Assembly: GCA_017608295.1 (NCBI GenBank)
Contig: JAFCGF010000045.1
Location: 1-15,629 of the forward strand
Direction: 5' to 3'
Origin: Candidatus Woesearchaeota archaeon
Lineage (GTDB): Archaea > Nanoarchaeota > Nanoarchaeia > Woesearchaeales > JAGVZT01
DNA: 15,629 nt
Part shown: one piece after another, positions 9,601 to 15,629 of the stretch
How the letters are laid out: every line of letters starts with the position of its first letter
Position numbering within the stretch: the stretch's first letter is position 1
Made by a program: the position numbers and the translations under genes
The notes under the pieces: model-generated
The model's database searches: none
The model's input: the letters and a program-made list of their open reading frames with translations, nothing else
Told to the model about the DNA's origin: nothing

Positions 9601-12600
9601 ACAACTGGACTCCTGGAAAATTGGGTGGCTGTCAATTATGAGGACGGAGAAAGCGAGGTCCAACCGACAGAATGGGACAACTGGGTTACTAATGTCACAT
9701 GGCCAATGATGGATGTCCAGAAATCCGGTCCGGCCAATGCCTCTGCCGGCGAGACAATCATGTACACTATTACGTATGAGAACACTGGTTCGGATACTGC
9801 CTATAATGTGACCATAACTGAGACCTATCCGGCAGATGTGGTCTTTGTGGATGCCAACCCAGTACCAGATATTGGAAACAATGTCTGGCTCATTGGAAAT
9901 GTTGCTCCTGGAGCCAATGGAACCATATTCATTAATGTTACAATAGACAGCGGTGCTACTGGCACTCTTGTGAACAATGCGACTTTGGACTATAATAACA
10001 CGTCCAACCAGACAATGCCGCAGAGATGGTCAGAATGGTCCACCTTCCTTGACGGCCCGTGGATGAACATAACCAAACTTGCTCCGTTCCAGGCAAATAC
10101 CGGAGAGGATTTCAATTATACCATCATATTCACAAATATCGGAGATGATGATGCATACAATGTCACCATTACCGAGGTTTATCCGGCAGATGTGACATTT
10201 GTTTCCGCTGACCCTGTGCCAGACATTGGAAATAATGTATGGAACATAGGCACGGTTGCGCCGAATGAGACAGTCTGGATTAATGTGACCGTGAATGTTG
10301 ATGATACAGCATTGAACACACTCCTGACAAACTGGGTGTTCCTTGACTATGAGAACGATGCAGGTCTTGATATGCCCCAGGAATCAGATTCAGCAGATAC
10401 ATGGGTTGCAGACCCTTTCCTGTTCATTGAGAAGACTGGACCTGTAGAAGCAAACACTGGCGAAACAATAACATATGCAATTTATTACGAGAACACTGGC
10501 TTTGCAAATGCAGAGAATGTGGTGATTACTGATACAATACCAGCAGGAACCGTCTTTGCTGGCTCGTTCCCAGCACCGGATATTAGCGCTGACCCGGATT
10601 ATTCATGGAACATCGGAACACTTCCTCCATTTGCATCTGGAACCATATTGGTCAATGTCACAATCACAGCAATAACTGGCTCAATAACAAACACAGCTAT
10701 TGGAGAATACGAGGATGATGCAGCCGAGGTTCAGCAGGTGGAAACCGATGATGCGGTAACAGACATTATTAACCCACTTGTAGTGATTGACAAGAGCGCA
10801 CCTGCCTTTGCAGCCCCTGGCCAGATAATAACATACACAATAGATTACACGAACTTTGGAACTGACTGGGCCTACAATGTCACTATCATGGAATTGTATC
10901 CTGTTGGTGTGACATTCATCAGTGCTGTTCCGATGCCAGATATTGGAAACAATACATGGTACTTATTGCCGCTTGCACCTGACGGCGTTGGTACTGGCTC
11001 AATTCAGATTACAGTAATGATTAATGCCTCTGTAATACCAGGCACAGACCTTGTAAATACTGCAAATGTGACCTACAATAACAGTGCAAACATCACACAG
11101 CCAGTGGATACAGATTCTGCCACAACGACAATTATCAACTGCCTTGTCACGGTTACAAAGACCGCTCCGGCCAATGCAAATACCGGTGAAACAATAACCT
11201 ACACCATTTATTATGTGAACAATGGAGATGACTGGGCCTACAATGTTTCCATAACCGAAATATATGATGCAAATGTTGCTTTCCAGTCTGCCATTCCAAA
11301 CCCCACTTTGGGCAATAATTATTGGTTCATTGGCGACCTGGGCCCTGGTGATGATGGTTATATTAACATAACTGTCCAGGTGAATGCAGGTCTTGCTGAA
11401 TCCACGCCACTTGATAATCGTGTAGAACTGGTCTATGAGAACATCGGAGAAATAAATGGCTGGTCCAATGACACTGCCACAACAATTGTTGAAGATCCTG
11501 TAATGACAGTTTCCAAGGAAGGGACCCCATCAATTACAAGTCCTGGCAGCCCTATAATGATGTGGATTAACTATACTAACACAGGTTCTGACTGGGCCTA
11601 CAATGTAATAATCACTGATGTTTACCCGGCAGAGTTCATATTTATCAATTCATACCCTGCACCGAGTGTTGGAAACAATGTTTGGAACGTCGGCGACCTG
11701 GCTCCTGGAGCAAGCGGTTCAATAATTATTAATGTCACAGTTTCAACCTCAGCCAGCGGTATAATAACGAACATCGCAGGTCTGACATATGACAATGGGT
11801 TCATTTCCATGCCTGCAACCGGTGATATCTGGAACGTCCTCATAGATGGCCCATATGTTGAGATAACCAAGGAAGCGCCAACCACAGCATCATTCGGTGA
11901 GACCATAACTTACACAATCAATTACATGAATACTGGAAACCTTCCGGCATACAATGTCTGGGTGAACGATACACTTCCAGCAGGTCTAATAAATATCAAC
12001 GCGGTTCCAGCACCTGACTTTATTTTTGGTTCAATCTACTGTTGGAACATTGGAACTCTGGCCGCAAATGAGAGCGGTATAATAATTATCACCGCAGATG
12101 TGAATGTAAATAATGTTCTTCTGCTGAACACTGCTACCGTGAATTATACTACCGATATAACTGGAATCAACTGGGTGGAAAACATTGCTACAAATGTGAC
12201 CGCAATCAATGCGCCGCTCCTTACAATCACAAAGACAGCACCGGCCAATGCGAACACTGGTGAGACAATAACATACACCATAGTTATAGAGAATGTAGGT
12301 TCCTCGGTTGCAACAAATGTGGTTGTCACAGAAACCTATCCTGCTGGTGTTTCATATGTGACTGCTTCGCCTTTACCATCCGTTGGAGATGATGTTTGGA
12401 GCTGGACAACGATTCCACAACTTGTTCTTATTCTCCCAGGTGCTTCAGTAACTATCACTGTGCAGATTGATGTAAATGTTGATGCATCTGGAATACTGGA
12501 AAACACTGTCATTGCTGATTATGAAAACATTATTGGAACTGCATGGCCAACGATTCAGGCATGGGCAAACACCACAGTCATTGACCCAGAGGTTACAATC

Positions 12601-15600
12601 GAGAAAACCGCACCAGCTACAGCAAACACCGGAGAAATAATTCTCTATACCATAACAATAAACAATATTGGAACAGACCCAGCATATGATCTCTGGATAA
12701 ATGATACTTATCCGTCAGATGTGACATTTGTCAATTCTGTTCCATTGCCAGACAACTTTGGCGGAGCAAACGATTCCTGGTATCTTGCATTCCTTCCAAT
12801 TGGAGGAAGCTTCACAATCGATATCTGGGTTCTGGTAACTGGCTCATCAGGAACATTGATGAACAATACAGTATTCATGAATTATACCAATGAAGCTGGA
12901 AGAGTACTGCCAGCTGATGCATTTGCCGAGACCCTGATAATCAATCCAGTCATGGAAATATCCAAGTCAGCTCCTGCATTTGCAAATGCGGGCCAGACCA
13001 TGACATATTGGATATACTACAACAATACAGGAACTGATTTTGCATTAGATGTTCATATTGAAGAAACATATCCTGCAGGCGTTACCTATGATTCAGCATT
13101 ACCACCGCCGACATCCAGTGACAATGTATGGGATATTCTTTCAGTTGCACCAGGAACTGGCGGCTCCATACAGATTACCGTTCAAATCGCCGGAGGGCTT
13201 GCAGTCGGAACCTTGCTGAATAACACGGTTACCTTGGATTATGATAATCTGGCAGGCGACCCTGAACCCCAGGAAAGCGATTATGCGATTACAGAGATTA
13301 TTGCGCCATTGATGATAATAGACAAGACAGGGCCAGCAACCGCGACCCAGGGCGAGACAATCGAATACTGGATTTATTATGAGAATACTGGCAATGATAT
13401 TGCATACAATGTAATCATAACCGAGACATACCCGGCAGGAGTAACCTATGCCAACTCCAACCCTCCGCCATCGTCCGGCAGCAATGTTTGGATGCTCGGA
13501 GACATCGCTCCGGGTGAATCAGGATACATTTACATCAATGTCACAATTGATAATTCAACAACTGGCACAATAACCAATCTTGCAGAACTGGAATATGAGG
13601 ATTCGATTGGCACAGATATGACACCAGTCAGTGATCCTCTGCCAACAGATATTATAACTCCTGCGCTGATTATCACCAAGTCCGCGCCAGCAGAAGCAAA
13701 CACTGGCGAGACAATTACATATACTATCTACTACGAGAATGCAGGTGCAGCTGACGCATACAATGTGATAATAACTGAAACATATCCAGCAGGTGTAATA
13801 TTTGACGGCGCAGTACCAGCTCCAACCAGCGGCAACGGTACATGGGCCATCGGAACCCTGGCAGCCGGAGATTCAGGCTGGATTAATATCACAGTTAATA
13901 TTACCGCTTTATCTGGTATTCTTACAAACCTTGTTGAGATAGGCTATGAGAACTCGGAAGGAGTTACCTATCCAACAGAATCCGCCACAGCTCCAACAAC
14001 CATTATCAACCCATTACTGGAGATATCGAAGTGGGCACCGATCAGTGCCAATACTGGCGAAGTAATAAACTACATTATCTGGGTCAATAACACAGGTACA
14101 GATTGGGCCTATGATGTCATTCTCACAGAAACCTACCCAGCAGGTGTGGACTTTATTATGGCAGTCCCAATGCCAGATGCAGGTAATAATGTCTGGAACC
14201 TTGGAGATATTGTTGACGGCGGTTCAGTGTTGATTGTAATAACTGTTCAGATTAATGCCACCGGTCTTCTCACGAACTTCGTTGAGGCAGCATACAATAA
14301 CTCAGTTGACCTGGCACAATTGCCGGTAAATGCTACTGCGGTCACACAAGTTGGAGATCCAGACATGGAGATTTCCAAGCTGGCCCCAGTAACAGCAAAT
14401 GTCAATGAAACAATAATGTATACTATCTACTACTGGAACAACGGCACACAGCCAGCATACAATGTGGTCATAACAGAAACCTATCCGGCAGGTGTGACAT
14501 TTGTGGATGCAGACCCTGCTCCAACCAGCGGCAATAATGTTTGGGATATCGGAACTGTGCCAGCTGGCGGCAGTGGAGTAATATTCATCAATGTGACAAT
14601 TGACCCGACTGCTTCTGGAGTACTCACCAACACAGTAGAACTTGAATACGAGGACGAAGCAAGCCAGGTTAGGCCGGTAGAGATAGGAGAGGCAATAACC
14701 ATAATCACAGGACCGTACCTGACAATAAGCAAGACCGCTCCGGCATTTGCCAACCCAGGTGAGACCATAATGTATGAGATAACTTACACTAATATAGGTA
14801 CAGATACAGCTTATAATGTGATTATAACAGAAACCTATCCCGGAGATGTGGTATTCGCAAATTCCAACCCACCGCCAACAAGCGGTGACAATGACTGGGA
14901 CATCGGAACACTGGCACCAGGCGAATCAGGCACAATTTTCATAAACGTGACAATCGCAGCTGGAGCAACAGGCGACCTGATTAACTTCGTTGAAGCTTCC
15001 TATCAAGATTCTGTTGGTGATGGATTCACTGTAAATGACACTGCCATAACCACAATATACGAGCCAATACTTGTTATCCAGAAGGAAGGTCCGACAGGTG
15101 CAAACCCGGGCCAGCAAATAACCTACTGGATTAATTACACAAACATTGGTTCGGACTGGGCCTTTGATGTTATAATTACTGATACCTACCCAGCAGGTGC
15201 GACATTTGATTCCTCAATTCCTGTGCCAACAAATGGCACAAATATCTGGCTTGTGGGCGACCTGGCACCACTGGCGACTGGCTCCATTCAAGTTACTATT
15301 ACTATTGGTCTTGGTGCAACTGTCTCAATTACAAATATAATTAATGGGATCTATAACAATTCTGCAAATATGGTAATGGACCCGGTTAGCGACTCATTCA
15401 CCACACTGATAATAAATCCAGAGATAACCCTAACAAAGACAGCGGTCACTGCCATGGCTGGCTATGGACTGCCTGGAGAAGACTTCACTTACACAATAAC
15501 TTATGAGAACACCGGGGATGACTGGGCCTATGGAGTGATAATAACAGAAGTATTCCCAATAGGCGTATTGTTCCTTAGCTCGGTTCCAATGCCTACCTTC

Positions 15601-15629
15601 GGAAGCACCTGGTTAGTCGGAGACCTTGC
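3643..15629 (+). CDS. Giant membrane-anchored surface protein: five cytoplasmic zinc ribbons, one TM, two CBM9-like domains, Ig-like block and at least 23 DUF11 repeats (3' end missing)
   Basis: One frame without stops gives 3995 complete codons and continues past the window. Residues 1-336 carry five zinc ribbons and acidic linkers and lack a signal peptide. A single hydrophobic segment (about 337-356) follows basic residues K326, K328, R332 and R336, so the positive-inside rule predicts N-terminus in, C-terminus out (a signal anchor). The outside part has a CBM9/DOMON-like domain from 367, an Ig-like linker, a second CBM9-like domain from 651, an FN3-like domain near 1010-1090, an Ig-like module near 1097-1195, a DPYPIYG...NYTTV module 1202-1288, then DUF11 repeats from 1310 onward. 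Sequons are frequent and Lys/Arg are scarce in this part. The likely role is adhesion or cell-cell or matrix contact, with the zinc ribbons able to contact cytoplasmic partners; this is inference. It has its own promoter, but shares modules with the upstream secreted protein. A start at 3688 is possible. The C-terminal anchor, if any, is unseen. Confidence 0.93.
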   Translation, partial: MSNDLEQQGDGGGETMLCPVCGVENPANAEICTGCNFTLGEDMDASGENQPQETQADTPESASVEAAEGIVCNGCGAELPEDTTSCFICGENVNALKEEISEDVDSEEPKEVIPEPVVSDAGQKEPEEDWDLGVVGGADDLPPVDSELSDDAELDESALDLDDSELEEEPEQVEALPELGPNEFHCPSCEKAIPMGTSKCPNCWADLPEMTRCPQCEIAIPLSSDSCPECFSKLENGVLIEEVEEPIIHDEPEIAPIDDEYEEPDEDLMPQEETEEFFEEVTEVYGIECPFCKAIANASDDICPECGMPLIEQGEEPVKADSEELKYKQPERDWYRTIAFCLVLILLGSAIIPFAIPLPHVDREQIRIDGDFGDWEQITNHTDILDASNSNIDIIDYKMISDAFNLYFFMQVAGDVFGDTEGDTSRIFIDIDQDASTGYSVMGIGADYQIRVFGHGGLVESSSCLMFDNTRANNDFNGFNSHCPSVPHTAETLEDNDKFEVRVSLEDLNLEIAQPVTAVYYMGDTFGNTDYTDTPITNVGSVLFISQSSLVDDGIISGSADEVLSLELRSIGNPISIANIAVPDCNEGTFNGTMEDGHTQFINLTTSATGLSTGTFVNRVAVPEHFDVPDTHVVVIGQGVYAYANGAPPTIEIDGAFADWAGKGLSFNDTVDDQRMKNRVDANDDPGLDIVNQTTAVENNNLNILVDSAGDMLAGMWVPELEEAYVDTMPVETRAEPVQPETDYTYSEPQITRTRAPDLQRPTAKPVKTGEGFVKVFIDTDNDASTGYMIGAVGADYLVEAIGQNGQVTQTRFSTFSGADQNLQDWTIVGAAVPEGASSGSSVELSIPLSAFGSAVSNNATAVIQLLDWNLNGDLSDLTIWDLFEVTGTRGARGQAPPGAYFKGAVTLDGTERSPGSTVISRDTVNGDHMVNTTVDEINVATNYKVYRPSFQSHYVEIYATNGTHYGRTSVTYPSGTAHITADKITLFDENPDYVAANPRATNPGIPGLREINIAWNHDPDPDGGYKIFRTTEDDATFGRYFGSAPMGIPLGSDDNFIGTNATENVTNYFFMETIHGGGSYFSEEFSLLVDFTAPNMTHTPVTSPYYSSLIPVKVNLTDGAGIQNATLFYKRSTDATYSSEPFVLYSGTNQSGDWHAWIAADFDNQGVTYEYYINVTDGVFFNQTGSPGSPITFVAEPAPEDPYPIYGCVKWPDGNNVGPSVLVTVTWTNKTGVPRSLTASAFPLPEEVVDNGIQTMYRVDLLDYDQNSQIWVNATINGYYGYNYTTVDIDGILGGGELVNVTLLVPPTLNITKDAPANANQGDTMVYNVVVTNTGNTTAYNLNITDIFPGGITPIFSTSNPPAVTIGNNVWLIASLDPGNSTFINITVQISLTALAGTMAINNVGVIWTNYTGSPLGPENATASTLIGAAALNITKWAPEFANPGETFTYVINYTNEGTDWASNVSITETYPPGINYVSAIPPPTLGNNYWFIGMLAPNATNSIWITVTVDMFASGQQMNSVNMSTPGSDGEWAFANTTIRNPDMTISKTGPAIANNGETITYTIDYQNIGLDTAYNVEIEEVYPAGVTFVNAVPAPTAAPGYWLIGDLGPGESGTITITVNVTAGALGTLTNWVYLNYSSNATVMPTESDFLDTNIVNPLLNIIKSAPVFANTGENINYTIYYENIGDDIAYNVWINDTLPGEVSFFDSTPVADYIAPPVYGWNLGDLNPGDYGWINITVTVSINAAGTFTNFVSANYSDSADNDLGPVTDTADTTIIDPLMTIEKVGPASANSGEIITYWIYYNNTGTDVAENIVITETYPADVTFINSIPAPDDIFTNDTWTIASVAPGTGGMIQITVQIDADAVDDQINTADLDYQDDNAEDQTQVSDTVTTVIDDPLMTITKTGPANANPGDNITYTITYDNIGSDTAYNVVITEFYPPGVTFVSAVPMPTSGDNVWDLGLVPAGSPPIVIQVTVHIESTTTGLLENWVAVNYEDGESEVQPTEWDNWVTNVTWPMMDVQKSGPANASAGETIMYTITYENTGSDTAYNVTITETYPADVVFVDANPVPDIGNNVWLIGNVAPGANGTIFINVTIDSGATGTLVNNATLDYNNTSNQTMPQRWSEWSTFLDGPWMNITKLAPFQANTGEDFNYTIIFTNIGDDDAYNVTITEVYPADVTFVSADPVPDIGNNVWNIGTVAPNETVWINVTVNVDDTALNTLLTNWVFLDYENDAGLDMPQESDSADTWVADPFLFIEKTGPVEANTGETITYAIYYENTGFANAENVVITDTIPAGTVFAGSFPAPDISADPDYSWNIGTLPPFASGTILVNVTITAITGSITNTAIGEYEDDAAEVQQVETDDAVTDIINPLVVIDKSAPAFAAPGQIITYTIDYTNFGTDWAYNVTIMELYPVGVTFISAVPMPDIGNNTWYLLPLAPDGVGTGSIQITVMINASVIPGTDLVNTANVTYNNSANITQPVDTDSATTTIINCLVTVTKTAPANANTGETITYTIYYVNNGDDWAYNVSITEIYDANVAFQSAIPNPTLGNNYWFIGDLGPGDDGYINITVQVNAGLAESTPLDNRVELVYENIGEINGWSNDTATTIVEDPVMTVSKEGTPSITSPGSPIMMWINYTNTGSDWAYNVIITDVYPAEFIFINSYPAPSVGNNVWNVGDLAPGASGSIIINVTVSTSASGIITNIAGLTYDNGFISMPATGDIWNVLIDGPYVEITKEAPTTASFGETITYTINYMNTGNLPAYNVWVNDTLPAGLININAVPAPDFIFGSIYCWNIGTLAANESGIIIITADVNVNNVLLLNTATVNYTTDITGINWVENIATNVTAINAPLLTITKTAPANANTGETITYTIVIENVGSSVATNVVVTETYPAGVSYVTASPLPSVGDDVWSWTTIPQLVLILPGASVTITVQIDVNVDASGILENTVIADYENIIGTAWPTIQAWANTTVIDPEVTIEKTAPATANTGEIILYTITINNIGTDPAYDLWINDTYPSDVTFVNSVPLPDNFGGANDSWYLAFLPIGGSFTIDIWVLVTGSSGTLMNNTVFMNYTNEAGRVLPADAFAETLIINPVMEISKSAPAFANAGQTMTYWIYYNNTGTDFALDVHIEETYPAGVTYDSALPPPTSSDNVWDILSVAPGTGGSIQITVQIAGGLAVGTLLNNTVTLDYDNLAGDPEPQESDYAITEIIAPLMIIDKTGPATATQGETIEYWIYYENTGNDIAYNVIITETYPAGVTYANSNPPPSSGSNVWMLGDIAPGESGYIYINVTIDNSTTGTITNLAELEYEDSIGTDMTPVSDPLPTDIITPALIITKSAPAEANTGETITYTIYYENAGAADAYNVIITETYPAGVIFDGAVPAPTSGNGTWAIGTLAAGDSGWINITVNITALSGILTNLVEIGYENSEGVTYPTESATAPTTIINPLLEISKWAPISANTGEVINYIIWVNNTGTDWAYDVILTETYPAGVDFIMAVPMPDAGNNVWNLGDIVDGGSVLIVITVQINATGLLTNFVEAAYNNSVDLAQLPVNATAVTQVGDPDMEISKLAPVTANVNETIMYTIYYWNNGTQPAYNVVITETYPAGVTFVDADPAPTSGNNVWDIGTVPAGGSGVIFINVTIDPTASGVLTNTVELEYEDEASQVRPVEIGEAITIITGPYLTISKTAPAFANPGETIMYEITYTNIGTDTAYNVIITETYPGDVVFANSNPPPTSGDNDWDIGTLAPGESGTIFINVTIAAGATGDLINFVEASYQDSVGDGFTVNDTAITTIYEPILVIQKEGPTGANPGQQITYWINYTNIGSDWAFDVIITDTYPAGATFDSSIPVPTNGTNIWLVGDLAPLATGSIQVTITIGLGATVSITNIINGIYNNSANMVMDPVSDSFTTLIINPEITLTKTAVTAMAGYGLPGEDFTYTITYENTGDDWAYGVIITEVFPIGVLFLSSVPMPTFGSTWLVGDL
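3694..4560 (+). other. Cytoplasmic region with five zinc ribbons and acidic linkers (within the giant CDS)
   Basis: Five copies of C-x2-C-x10-C-x2-C are present with identical spacing: Cys 18/21/32/35, 72/75/86/89, 186/189/200/203, 213/216/227/230 and 289/292/303/306. Each resembles the double-zinc-ribbon/zinc-ribbon type found at the N-terminus of many archaeal proteins (CPxCG, CxGC, CPEC). Ribbons 3 and 4 are almost adjacent. The others are separated by linkers dense in Asp and Glu (about residues 94-180 and 238-286), probably disordered. All twenty cysteines are intact, so zinc binding is very likely. The partner is unknown. Confidence 0.85.
4651..4710 (+). other. Single transmembrane segment / signal anchor (within the giant CDS)
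   Basis: Residues 337-356 are hydrophobic (TIAFCLVLILLGSAIIPFAI), flanked by K, K, R and R on the N-terminal side and by the start of a globular extracellular domain on the C-terminal side. No other membrane span is seen in the visible part of the protein. Confidence 0.85.
4741..5260 (+). other. CBM9/DOMON-like domain, copy 1 (within the giant CDS)
   Basis: It opens with RIDGDFGDW (residues 367 onward), the IDGxxxDW entry typical of CBM9-like/DOMON beta-sandwich domains. FIDIDQDASTGY (428-439) follows, an acidic loop likely to bind calcium, then GIGADYQIRV. Known relatives bind sugars, haem or cofactors; which applies here cannot be read from the sequence. Confidence 0.6.
5593..6350 (+). other. 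CBM9/DOMON-like domain, copy 2, with a proline-rich insertion (within the giant CDS)
   Basis: It repeats the order of copy 1: IEIDGAFADW (from residue 651), VFIDTDNDASTGY (776-788) and GAVGADYLVEA. Between the entry motif and the acidic loop there is an extra run of roughly 50 residues (about 717-768) rich in Pro, Glu, Thr and Arg, probably an unstructured loop. The two copies look like an old internal duplication. Confidence 0.55.
6661..7560 (+). other. FN3-like, Ig-like and DPYPI modules shared with the upstream secreted protein (within the giant CDS)
   Basis: A fibronectin-like domain (REINIAW...GGYKIFR, from about residue 1010) comes first. An Ig-like module (NATLFYKR, EYYINVTDG; about 1097-1195) follows, then a DPYPIYG...YRVDLLDY...YNYTTV module (1202-1288). 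The secreted protein at 338-3319 has the same three in the same order (VGYKVYR; ATLYYW; DPYPIFG...YRVDLLNY...YNYTTV), which points to common descent of the block. Confidence 0.65.
7570..15629 (+). repeat. Array of at least 23 tandem DUF11 repeats (about 119 residues each, last one cut by the window end)
   Basis: Each unit starts with a strand such as LTITKTAPA, then ANTGETITYTIYYENTG, AYNVxITETYPAGVTF, PxPTxGNNVWxIGxLAPG, a strand IxINVTV, and a closing GxLTNxxxxxY. This is the DUF11/TIGR01451 conserved repeat, an Ig-like beta sandwich of surface proteins. Units begin at 7570, 7939, 8278, 8629, 8992, 9352, 9709, 10063, 10420, 10780, 11146, 11503, 11857, 12220, 12592, 12952, 13312, 13666, 14017, 14365, 14719, 15070 and 15424. 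The 22 complete units range from 113 to 124 residues. They are diverged in DNA sequence, so most duplications are old. The array should form a long rod away from the cell. Confidence 0.93.

Noticed and set aside
11622..15117. Several minus-strand open frames of 60-95 codons within the DUF11 array.
   Set aside because: They recur at the same place in the repeat unit and mirror its conserved codons; they are shadows of the + strand repeats.
3643..15629. The possibility that the giant frame is several genes or a frameshifted pseudogene.
   Set aside because: Translation line by line shows no stop and continuous, well-formed domains and repeats in one frame to the window end.

Overview
The window looks like archaeal chromosome. 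There is an AT-rich TATA-type element upstream of each gene, Shine-Dalgarno sequences match the archaeal anti-SD, and the proteins are typical archaeal cell-surface types: DUF11 arrays, GWNLVS repeats and very many N-glycosylation sequons. A member of Thermoplasmatota or another euryarchaeal-type lineage is my best guess. This is inference from protein style, since no rRNA or informational gene is present. No tRNA, rRNA, CRISPR array or mobile element was seen.

Layout. Positions 1-337 are a promoter followed by a long, structured leader that contains a 25-codon upstream reading frame with a good ribosome binding site. Positions 338-3319 encode a secreted multidomain protein of 993 residues: signal peptide, fibronectin-like and Ig-like beta modules, and a C-terminal pair of GWNLVS/GYWVY repeats. 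Positions 3320-3642 hold its terminator, a second TATA element and a second long leader folding into five successive hairpins, three of them in a tandem run. From 3643 to the end of the window (15629) there is one uninterrupted reading frame on the + strand: 3995 full codons with no stop, leaving the window unfinished.

The giant protein is unusual. Its first ~336 residues carry five CxxC...CxxC zinc ribbons separated by strongly acidic linkers and look cytoplasmic. One membrane segment (about 337-356) follows, preceded by basic residues. The remaining >3600 residues should be outside the cell: two CBM9/DOMON-like domains, an FN3/Ig-like block, then at least 23 tandem DUF11 repeats of about 119 residues. 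The FN3/Ig/DPYPI block is shared in the same order with the upstream secreted protein, so the two genes probably belong to the same cell-surface system. They have separate promoters and a terminator between them, so they are probably separate transcripts. Binding partners, ligands and any signalling role are not shown by the sequence.
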